NCBI RefSeq assembly: GCF_000003605.2
Contig: NW_003136828.1
Span: 220,126 to 236,613, forward strand
Source of the DNA: Saccoglossus kowalevskii
Lineage: Eukaryota; Hemichordata; Enteropneusta; Harrimaniidae
Length of the DNA: 16,488 nucleotides
Direction of reading: 5' to 3'
In this document: one piece after another, positions 9,060 to 16,488 of the stretch
Numbering within the stretch: the stretch's first letter is position 1
How the letters are laid out: every line of letters starts with the position of its first letter
Notes under the pieces: generated by a model
The model's database searches: none
Told to the model about the DNA's origin: nothing
Seen by the model: the letters and a program-made list of their open reading frames with translations, nothing else
Position numbers and translations under genes: made by a program

Positions 9060-9099
9060 CCATATACCTTAAAAGTACATGTATTTTTAAGGTATATGG
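9060..9099. repeat. Perfect 15-bp hairpin
   Basis: Arms CCATATACCTTAAAA (9060-9074) and its exact reverse complement (9085-9099) enclose a 10-base loop GTACATGTAT. It is not followed by a coding region. It could be a foldback relic of a transposon; a transcribed hairpin is possible but 15 bp is short for a microRNA precursor. Confidence 0.75.
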
Positions 9100-9163
9100 T
9101 TCGTCCAAGGTATTGTGAACATTACCTTTAAAACCTTCTTCGCATGAGTAGAGAAACTGTGGG

Positions 9164-9955
9164 TCCGAGCGCTTTGTGTCTATTCCTTTTCAGTGGCCTA
9201 ATCCTGCGTTCGGTTCATACGTCACAGGGGTTTATTTTTTAACTCGGCGATCATACCTATTCACGTCCTTTGTGGTTATTTTGACACTAATAGTAAAATC
9301 ATAAATTGCGGATCATTACACTCAGTCACTGTTACTTCTTTTTCACTTTTACATTTCGAGAATTTGTCCACGTCGATTACACAGACCACCGTTGTTATAT
9401 TCCTTAAATCGTGGTCTGATGCGAAATAACCAAACTCGATCTAAAGGAATTATCACATAAAACAATGAAATTGCTACCACTGGGCCAGTCTACACCGTTG
9501 TGTCCGTTATCAGTATAAGGAATTTGAGTTAGAACTGGACTTTGTTTCAGCTGCGAAAAAAAAACTTCTCCCACGCCATTGTCAACAATACGACAAAAAT
9601 CCTGTTTTATGACGTCCTGCTTTTTACAAGGGGAAATTAATAATTTCGTCTTCTTTGTTGACAAATTATTGCTGTATTGACGAACTGTTTGCTCGTTGTT
9701 TACCTTCTTGTAGACGATACCACTTTGGCGCCGCTATATGGCGTTCAAAAATGTATCAAGTTCGAGGTAAACTAACCCGGGTTTTTTAACAGACGGTTAA
9801 TATAAACTCGGAGTCGATTTCCCCGGATTACTGCATATAACTCGATGAATTACAATAGGCCGGTTCCCACAATTACGTAAACATTGGCGTTAACGCCGGT
9901 ATGCGTGTACTAGCGCCCAATGATGTTTCTAGTTACTAGTTCCCTATAAAACTCC
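9164..9955. repeat. Diverged duplicated unit, copy A
   Basis: Begins at TCCGAGCGCTTTGT and matches copy B (9975-12085) as ordered blocks: 9164-9200, 9330-9390, 9555-9720, 9777-9815 and 9880-9950. The match is clear by eye but strongly diverged with many indels. A minus-strand frame (9404-9664, 86 codons) lies inside; I do not recognise its product and copy B does not conserve the frame, so it is probably not coding. Confidence 0.55.
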
Positions 9956-10013
9956 TAATGCCGAGAAATTGAAGTTCGAGCGCTTTGTAAATAATCCTTA
10001 CCAGTGAGATGAC

Positions 10014-10457
10014 TTGGAAAGAATAAACTACATAAAACTCAGTGAATCCAACACTTTTGCCAGACGCTCTTGGTTCGTTGCCCGGTTTGCCAGAAGGTGC
10101 GGAGCGTTCGTTCGATTGTGCGCGAACCAGACACACGCGCCACTAACAGGCCACCTGATGTGCAAATTGCAGCTCATGACTATTAATGGACCTAAAAACT
10201 TCGGCCCAAGGTACACAAGGTCTGTTTTTCGCGATCACTCACCAACTCACCAACACCGTGACTGCACTATGTCTTATGTTAATCATTTTCATTTTTTTAT
10301 TCTCGAAAAAGCAATAAGCAATAAGTTCCGTTCAAAACGTCGCAGTAATTCTCCTGTATCCGTTATTTCTTTTTCACCTTTTTGCGTTTCGAAACAGTTT
10401 CCACGTAATCGTTGCAACCATTGTCACTTTTGTGGTTGTGTGGATTCAGAGATATAA
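10014..10457 (+). CDS. Unrecognised 147-codon open frame (doubtful)
   Basis: Opens with ATG inside copy B. It is basic, rich in Arg, Phe and Ser, with no signal peptide, no domain and no homologue known to me. The aligned part of copy A does not keep this frame, which speaks against selection on it. It is the longest open frame in the window, but such a length is possible by chance here. Confidence 0.15.
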   Translation: MERINYIKLSESNTFARRSWFVARFARRCGAFVRLCANQTHAPLTGHLMCKLQLMTINGPKNFGPRYTRSVFRDHSPTHQHRDCTMSYVNHFHFFILEKAISNKFRSKRRSNSPVSVISFSPFCVSKQFPRNRCNHCHFCGCVDSEI

Positions 10458-10459
10458 TC

Positions 10460-11390
10460 GAGTTAATTTGAACTATTGAGGTAGAGATGCAGTTTATCTG
10501 ACAGGTATTTTAATTAGTTAATTAGGAAACCAAGATGAACTCCCTTGTCCACAAACCTATATATTTTCAGAAAGCTTATTGTATGAATTTTAAAATTGTA
10601 TTTTTTATGGACACTGTAATTTGAAATATGCGCAAAAATGTGCCTTTTTGGTCAAAAGTCATTACAAAAAATTAGCTTCTAAACCATGCTTCTGTTTTCT
10701 GTCAAAATTGGTTTATGGATACATCTGTGTACTATGAAGAAAGTGCCGTCTTGAAAACTGTCTACCAGTTGTAAATTTTGCAGGACAGCAGCTCAAATTT
10801 CACTACTTCAAGTTTATGCATAAATTAACACCCAGGTTAGTTGTCTGTACGATTGTTGTAACACTGTTCAACCAAAAATAATGCCCGACGGCGTTTTTTT
10901 GAAGATAAACACATTGTCAACCATTTGTGAAAATTTCAAAACAAATGGTCAAAGCGTCTCCTTGAGGAGCTATTTTTTTTTAAGTTCTGGGATGTGAACT
11001 AAAACGCTGAGATAAATGCTAATTTGCATAACAATTCACTCAGTAAGAAGTTTGCTAATGCTGATAATTAAAATGGCTGTAACAGTTCCAAATTTAAATG
11101 TATTATCGTTTTGTTGAAAGTTAAATATTGTGCATAAATTGGAGATCCCGTCATTTCTTTTTTTCACCATGTTTCTTTTTTATTATTTATGTACAGCCTT
11201 GCTAAATCTTGCTAAGCATTCAGAAGAGAGAATGTTTACACATGTTATCTATATCTTAAAATCGTTTTTTGAGTATGTTCCACTATTCAAAATTCTACAA
11301 AATTTTAACAGTCTATAGCCAAGACTGTTTGAATAATAAAAAATCAAAAAGAAAAATCACTCCCAAGTGCCCACGAACCTGCATTCTACC
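10460..11390. other. Unmatched AT-rich segment inside copy B, probable insertion
   Basis: Interrupts the alignment of the two duplicated units. It has T-runs and no long frame; the 62-codon frame at 11130-11318 is Phe/Leu-rich and looks fortuitous. No terminal inverted repeats or target-site duplication are obvious, so the type of insertion, if it is one, is unknown. Confidence 0.35.
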
Positions 11391-12085
11391 TTAAGCGAAA
11401 GAGCCTCCTCTCAAATGCCATTGTCGACAATGTGGCGTAAATATTGTTGCCTGGTGACGTTCCGTCAATCGAAGTAAAACATAACTGGCTCTCGAAACGG
11501 AAATAAAAATGGTAGTCTTCTCAGTTGACCAAGTATTGCCGTGTTCCGAGGTGCTTGCATGTTGTCTGCATCTTGTGGTATAATGAGTCGATAGCATTGT
11601 TCACACGTGCCTAAACTCCATGTTAAACACTGAAATAGGGATCGAGACCAGCCCTTTCATTCTGAGCTGACCTAACCAGGTCGGACCTGTTTAATCTGTT
11701 CACACCCGTTTTTTCAACAGTGATTTAAAATAAACTCGGACTGAACTCGGCGTTTGTAGATGACATCCATATAATTTGAGAGTTGATATTGTCTCCTGCA
11801 TCTCCCATGTAAAACAGTGAATTATTGTCGTTTATTTCGACTACAAATAAAACGGCCCAAACACGGGAAAAATTATCATGTTCTCGGGTAAAAACAGAAA
11901 GAAAATAGACTGTAATTGGAGCATTATTTGACTGATTCCCCGTGCCCTTGTTCAACGTAAATGATGTAAATTACTCGTCTTCGCAATTGACATTTAGTTA
12001 ACGTCCACAACATTGCGTTCGATGTAAGCGTTAGCACAGTATGTTTTCTAGGGTCACTAGTTCAGGTTCTAATAACTATCACGCA

Positions 12086-12839
12086 ATACTTGATATACAC
12101 GCTAGCACGTCTATGGGGTACCGTTTTATGCATTTATTGATAAGCAAATTATATGTAATAATTACAGAAGTCTTTATTATATGTACATAATACAATTGTG
12201 GTACAAATTGTTTGGATATAATGAAGTGAATTATTGAACTTATTAGTATATAATAAAAGATAGCTCATTACTCATTTTAATACAATTTTGCTTCAAATAT
12301 ATTATATATAAAGAAACTGTCATGTTATTGTAATAAACAAATTATTTGTGATAAATACACAATTCCCAGATTATATATATATATAGTACAATGTTATATC
12401 AAACTATACATTTAACAAAGTGTTAATACGTATGAATTAGCCCTAATTTTATTTGCATATAATAAAATAGACTGCATTACTTATTTATATAAAATTTACT
12501 TTCAATGTACTAAACATTTGTAAATACATTGTATTGTCAACATTTCCACGCTTAATTTTATTATAGGTATATACAGAATTATTAGAAGGGCAATCAATAA
12601 CATTCTTCGACTTTGATTGCTAACCTGTTGTAGCCAATAGACAAATATGAACATTTCTTGTGCTCAGATACATATAATATACTAATATGACACATTGTCA
12701 TCCTAATGGGCATATTTTATACTGGCATGAAGACACAAACACGGCTGTAATTCTAATAAAAAATGCGTTTTAGTAATCAATAATGAAACAAAATGTGTCG
12801 AAAAATTCGAATAGAATTATTTGCATTATAATTGACTGG
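12086..12839 (-). other. AT-rich 3' flank of the minus-strand gene
   Basis: Very AT-rich with a short (TA)n run near 12374-12385. On the minus strand the first AATAAA polyadenylation hexamer after the stop codon is at 12557-12562, about 280 bases downstream, so the 3' UTR probably covers 12840 down to about 12540. No other gene is visible. Confidence 0.45.
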
Positions 12840-12979
12840 TTACTGTTCAACTGGGGCTATTTTGTTCTTGGAGACTATTGCAGCATTTTTTCCGATGTAA
12901 ATGGACATTATTACAACAATGCAAAGAAGAATCAAAATGACTAACACCAGAATGCCAATGATAGCAGATGACGACTGTT
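12840..12979 (-). CDS. Terminal exon: transmembrane helix, short tail, stop
   Basis: The acceptor CTTCTACAG precedes it. Encodes EQSSSAIIGILVLVI, then LILLCIVVIMSIYIG as a 23-25-residue helix, then a short basic tail KNAAIVSKNKIAPVEQ and TAA. The tail is too short for a kinase or other domain and has no recognised signalling motif. Confidence 0.85.
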
Positions 12980-15900
12980 CTGTAGAAGGAAGCATATACA
13001 CATGATAAGTCTATTTATACATTTTAATATGTGGCACCTAAAAAAGCACAACATACATTAATACAGTCAAATCACAAAATCATGAAAATATAATGTTTTC
13101 AAACACTATATTGACTAGATTCGTACACAAATCTATATGCAATATTATAAAATGATCATCTTGTATTTAAGCTTCATGTCAACAGAAATGTATTTGAATG
13201 TGTAATACTAAATATACCTGTTTCAGAAGGACTTGTGTCGGTAGTCACCTGTAAATATGTAAAAATATATCTACTGTGCATTCCCAACATGTAATAGTGA
13301 ATTTTATCGATTTTTATTTAATATACTATCAGTACACAATTTCATCCACAGACCCCAACAATGTTCCTTGAATGTCACATTTCACATCATAATAAATCAC
13401 ACACAAGTTGAATCGGTGGCTATTTGCTTGGACATTCTACTTCCAAGACAACAATGTTGAGATGAGAAAACTTATGCTTATCATACTTACAACATACCTG
13501 AAAGTTAACGCTCGACACCAAAAATGCATTATTTCTGACAATAATGCTGATTATGTAATCACAGTCACTATTGAGAAACTTGTCGTCTAAATGTATGGCA
13601 TATTGGGTCTCGTAACACTCTCCCTTTGGAATACAGATACAAGATTTAGACTCACACTCGCCATCCTGTAAAAACGATGATACATACATGTTAGTAGTTT
13701 GCTAAAGAACGTTAGTTGGTCTACTCAATTTTAATATATTAATTTTTTATTGCAATTTAGACGGTAAGCAAGAATATCCGGTGCGTACCTGTTTCTGTAC
13801 AGCCACTGTGCCACTGGCAATTATCTCTGTAATTTCTGCCATATCCCTCAATTCCCATTTAATGTCAAACAGCCCACTATGTTGGTCAAATGTTCGAAAC
13901 GTCACACTGAATGGTAAAGAACATAAGCAGTTAATTTGGTACCTAACAACTACACGATAACAATATGTCCGATAATAAAGACGAATTACGAGTACGGTAA
14001 CATTATTAGTAATTGTTGTTCTATCTGTCACTTTCAAAATAGCTGCACATTTCGAGCAATGACACTTCTTCAAAAGCATCAGAAAGGCTTACTGCATATA
14101 ATATCGGCCTATTGAGTCGTTCACTGCAAGTTGGTGTACTTTATCTTCCGTTAGTTCTACATCAAAGATATTAGGCGGAGAGGAATCTACATGAATTAAT
14201 ACTTCATCTACAGCAGAGTTACCAATGATGTCATAAGATTGGATCCATACACGAACGGAATCACCATCTACCCTTTCAATATCGAAATATTGTTCTTCGA
14301 TCTGTCATGACAAACGAGAATACAGCAACAGATTAAAGTGATATTTGAGTTTGCCTTTTATGATTCATTAATTTTAACGTGACGAGTGGTTCATGTGTAC
14401 GTACTGGAAAATTTGGGACATCTGACCACAAATCTGGAGGTTCAATAATACTCTCCCCTCCTTGATGATCAACTGCGTAAACTGTTTCTGTTTTAGCAAT
14501 GCCATTCACCCCAGGTATGGCTTCACGTGATCTGATCGTCGGCGGTTGTCCAGTTTTTTCTTCGTAGGGTTCGGGAATGTCCGGAACGTGTGCTGCTATG
14601 GAACCCAAATAACTGTTTAAATCGTGATGTGTATTGCGGAAGTGATCATTCCATACAATATGAACCTACAAAATAACATATATGAGTTTCGATTTGAGTA
14701 GGAGAATTGACAGTATGTATAACTATGACTAACGAGTTATTTACTTTGTAATTCAGTGTAGAGATACGCTTCCTCGTTATATCGTGTATAGAGTACCCAC
14801 ACTAAAAACGGAAAAATAATAAACCAATTGATATTGTACCTGATTTCCATTGTGGTGTTTATCCTGAAGATCGGTTTGCCATATGTCATTGTTACTTGGA
14901 TTTGTTATAGCGGACTCAACTACGATAGGTGATTCTTTATCGTGAATTTTAACGACATTTTCATTGTCAAATGTTATAAATCGTCGTGCAATGCAATAGC
15001 TTCCCGCCACGTCATCGACCGTTAAGAGAACACAGTATACTCCTGGATATACACAGATAATTTTAAAGTTTATTTATACCAATCTGAGCAAACCATTTCA
15101 ACACACTTGTGATGACACTCGAAACACTTAACATAACACGCTCAATATGCCGTTACGTCCATACACATTGTTCACGTTGTCACAACCATATGTGCAATGT
15201 TTTTGTTGGGTCTTTTGACCTCTTGTAATTTCGATTTAGGAATTGTTAAGTAAATAAATATATATTACTTTATATTGAATAGCACTTTACGAATGCAATA
15301 ACTAAATTTTATACTTTCGTGAAATGAAATCGGCGTTTAATTTATTACATACAATAAAAAATGAAAATAGCACATGTGTTTCTAAAATATCTACCTGCAT
15401 TTGGTAATGACACATTACATCCGACTGAATGTGCATCATAGTAACCTTCATCCAAGGCGGGATAAACGTAGTTGAGCTCATTAGAGTTCGTCGCAACAAG
15501 AAGATATATCTGCCAATGAAAGCCGTTCAAACCTGATGCATCGTCTATCCACCCAGACCACGTTACACTGAGGTTTTCCTAGGTAAAACAATGCACGCGA
15601 TTGTCAAATAAGAAGTGTCATATAATAATTTATCATAATTTCTTTTACCATGAATTGGTAAATGTAAACAGTGTACAATACGTTTCTATTTGGCGAGTAG
15701 GAACTTTTTGAACCAGTCGGTTTTCCATCTCCTTTAATGGTTTAGTGATCATTGTCGTAATTGCCATGCTATTTTCAATATCCAAAAAAAACAATTGTGT
15801 ATTTTTAGACGCAACATCTTCAAATCCGGTAATTAATTATGCGTATAACAAATTAAATTAACATTACGTTCTTTTCAATAACGAACAATGATTTAATATT

Positions 15901-16418
15901 TGAAAGGGGTATTGATAATATCTCCTACCAAAACGATACTTACATTTGTTGTATAAGGATCACCCACATCTAGCATGTTATCATTACAATTTGAATTTTC
16001 TGAGCAATGGTATGGCTTATCCAAGTCAACGACAAAAACGACAGTTCCGTCGACGCCATTACCATTATAATAATACCTATCAACTACTATATTGTCAATG
16101 TCATCTTTATTACTAATATCGATTCTCCCACCATTAATACTTCTAGCGGTCACCACAAATCTTAATGAAAAATAAAGCAGAACATGTTGTACGCCAATCC
16201 AAACAATTAATGATTTAATTATATATTTTTTTTATTTTTTTGCTAATTACGTGTATACTCGTGATTTTCTGTCATAAATGAACCATATTACCTGTCTCCA
16301 TGTTGAAGAATGACGTTTGTATAGTCTCGTTCAGTACAATCATGCATACCCTTGTTTGGATTTTCTTGTGTATAATTACTGGAACATTCTATATGACCGG
16401 AATCCAGTACCAAATCAT
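12840..16418 (-). CDS. Large type I membrane protein, last ten exons (5' part outside window)
   Basis: Ten exons joined on the minus strand give 551 residues plus a stop, with no internal stop and all phases compatible (2,0,1,0,0,2,0,0,1 in transcript order). Residue numbers here count from the first complete codon. The ectodomain holds a GDPYTTN-ending Cys-containing segment (to ~114), a WSGWIDDASGL segment (~121-131), a GVYCVLLTVDDVAGSYC segment (~176-192), a region with VRVWIQSYDIIGNSAVDE and HVDSSPPNI (~340-370), a second MHVTFRTFDQHSGLFDIKW segment (~400-417), a Cys-rich piece (GECESKSCICIPKGEC) and VTTDTSPS. One transmembrane helix (~511-535) and a ~16-residue tail end it. Potential N-glycosylation sites include NYT, NLS, NVS and NDS. 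VDSSPP and SG-W/H motifs recall fibronectin-III/Ig-like beta-sandwich repeats in uncharacterised invertebrate surface proteins. A receptor or adhesion role is inference from topology; I cannot name the gene. Confidence 0.8.
13218..13248 (-). CDS. Exon 9, micro-exon of 31 bases
   Basis: The acceptor is ATTTACAG and the donor CAG|GTATAT. Encodes VTTDTSPSET, a Ser/Thr-rich juxtamembrane linker that may be O-glycosylated. The phases (0 in, 1 out) exactly bridge exons 8 and 10, which supports this small exon. Confidence 0.7.
13498..13665 (-). CDS. Exon 8 of the visible part (Cys-rich start)
   Basis: The acceptor CGTTTTTACAG and the donor CAG|GTATGT frame exactly 56 codons. Encodes DGECESKSCICIPKGECYET, then YAIHLDDKFLNSDCDYIISI and IVRNNAFLVSSVNFQ. 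Five cysteines within 50 residues plus a beta-rich end suggest a disulfide-stabilised module near the membrane. Confidence 0.8.
13789..13906 (-). CDS. Exon 7 of the visible part
   Basis: The acceptor TTCTTTACCATTCAG is good; the donor is CAG|GTACGC. The split codon gives His, and then VTFRTFDQHSGLFDIKWELR and DMAEITEIIASGTVAVQKQ. The DxxSGLxxxxW core is the same element as in exon 3, so this repeat type occurs at least twice. Confidence 0.8.
14093..14301 (-). CDS. Exon 6 of the visible part (HVDSSPP)
   Basis: The acceptor is TTTGTCATGACAG and the donor CA|GTAAGC. Encodes IEEQYFDIERVDGDSVRVW, IQSYDIIGNSAVDEVLIHVD and SSPPNIFDVELTEDKVHQLA with an NDS glycosylation site. V-D-S-S/T-P-P marks the end of one beta-sandwich repeat and the start of the next. 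Ends in phase 2. Confidence 0.8.
14405..14665 (-). CDS. Exon 5 of the visible part
   Basis: The acceptor TTATTTTGTAG is good; the donor CCA|GTACGT is weak to moderate. Exactly 87 codons. Encodes VHIVWNDHFRNTHHDLNSYL, then a Pro/Glu-rich part (DIPEPYEEKTGQPPTIRSRE) and AVDHQGGESIIEPPDLWSDV. The Pro-rich part looks like a linker or loop. Confidence 0.75.
14840..15042 (-). CDS. Exon 4 of the visible part
   Basis: The acceptor TGTATATCCAG and the donor CAG|GTACAA frame it. Encodes VYCVLLTVDDVAGSYCIARR, FITFDNENVVKIHDKESPIV and IWQTDLQDKHHNGNQ. GxYxVxLTVxDxAG is the G-strand end of a beta-sandwich repeat with a Cys pair likely. The intron is in phase 0 after it. Confidence 0.8.
15395..15578 (-). 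CDS. Exon 3 of the visible part (WSGW segment)
   Basis: The acceptor TGTTTTACCTAG has a good pyrimidine tract; the donor is CAG|GTAGAT. Encodes ENLSVTWSGWIDDASGLNGF, then HWQIYLLVATNSNE, ending with a Cys-containing CNVSLPNAG. W-SG-W-x-D-x-SG is a hallmark of an Ig-like/FnIII-like repeat common in invertebrate extracellular proteins. Ends in phase 1. Confidence 0.8.
15944..16160 (-). CDS. Exon 2 of the visible part
   Basis: The acceptor TTCATTAAG precedes and the donor AAT|GTAAGT is strong. Encodes FVVTARSINGGRIDIS, then a VVFVVDLDKPYHC segment with Cys in HCSENSNC, ending VGDPYTTN. The split codon with the previous exon gives Arg; the exon ends in phase 0. Confidence 0.75.
16292..16418 (-). 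CDS. Exon 1 of the visible part
   Basis: The acceptor reads TTTTTAG just before 16418 and the donor is CAG|GTAATA at 16291. Encodes DLVLDSGHIECSSNYTQ ... DYTNVILQHGD with two Cys and an NYT glycosylation site. It begins with two bases of a codon split with an exon outside the window, and ends in phase 2. Confidence 0.65.
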
Positions 16419-16488
16419 CTAAAAATGATTTCATTATAAACAGTTTGAAAGACTAGTTCAATATTCTCAACAACAAAAAACTGACGAG
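16419..16488 (-). other. Intron sequence at the right edge
   Basis: Upstream (minus-strand) intron of the receptor-like gene, opening beyond the window. No other content. Confidence 0.5.

Larger units (their letters stand above)
9975..12085. repeat. Diverged duplicated unit, copy B, interrupted
   Basis: Starts with TTCGAGCGCTTTGT (9975-9988) and follows the block order of copy A. The first half of copy A matches 9975-10440 and the second half matches 11390-12085. The intervening ~10460-11390 has no partner in copy A and looks like an insertion. Further extra sequence is found at about 10060-10250 and 11740-11960. Together the two copies look like an old tandem duplication of a ~0.8-kb unit. 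Confidence 0.5.

Noticed and set aside
9404-9664. 86-codon minus-strand frame in copy A as a gene
   Set aside because: The aligned region of copy B shifts frame and has stops, so the frame is not conserved between the copies.
10028-10216. Frames antisense to the 147-codon open frame
   Set aside because: Shadows of one another in the same GC-richer patch; no protein signal.
11725-11955. 76-codon minus-strand frame in copy B
   Set aside because: No match in copy A and no recognised family; treated as part of the repeat.
12370-12390. (TA)n run as an origin or regulatory site
   Set aside because: Short simple repeat in AT-rich flank; nothing specific supports a function.
15893-16156. Start codon at 16156 as the beginning of a separate small gene
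   Set aside because: The segment is an internal exon with good acceptor and donor sites and joins in frame to neighbours.

Overview
The window looks like nuclear DNA from an intron-rich animal, most likely a marine invertebrate. It is visibly AT-rich. It carries multi-exon genes with GT/AG introns of about 90 to 750 bp, extracellular protein modules (cadherin-like repeat, EGF, HVDSSPP-type and WSGW-type segments) and decayed transposons. The secreted-module style would fit a deuterostome such as a hemichordate or cephalochordate, but that is inference and the phylum cannot be fixed from sequence alone. There are no bacterial operons, no tRNA or rRNA that I can see, and no CRISPR.

Layout: 1-1800 is non-coding, with a foldback MITE-like element (96-217) and about 2.3 copies of a ~200-bp tandem repeat (1150-1600). 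On the plus strand, 2236-4135 holds the 3' part of a gene for a type I membrane protein: cadherin-like repeat, two EGF domains, transmembrane helix and acidic tail. It carries two in-frame stops and one exon-exon frame conflict, so it is best read as a pseudogene or as a locus with sequence errors. 4602-5724 is a dead mariner-family transposon. Around 6860-7012 on the minus strand is a fragment with a helicase-type nucleotide-binding motif. 7600-12100 is a patchwork of short inverted and direct repeats, including a strongly diverged duplication (9164-9955 against 9975-12085) whose second copy appears to be interrupted by about 0.9 kb of unrelated AT-rich DNA.

On the minus strand, 12840-16418 holds the last ten exons of an apparently intact gene. 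I reconstructed them by hand, and every splice junction keeps frame, giving a 551-residue C-terminal part. It encodes a type I membrane protein with a large N-glycosylation-site-rich ectodomain, one transmembrane helix and a very short tail. Its 5' end lies beyond the window.

The two membrane-protein genes converge (3' ends face each other), separated by about 8.7 kb of repeats. No functional link between them can be shown from the sequence. The most useful points for follow-up are the intact minus-strand receptor-like gene, the stop-bearing plus-strand gene, and the hidden diverged duplication.
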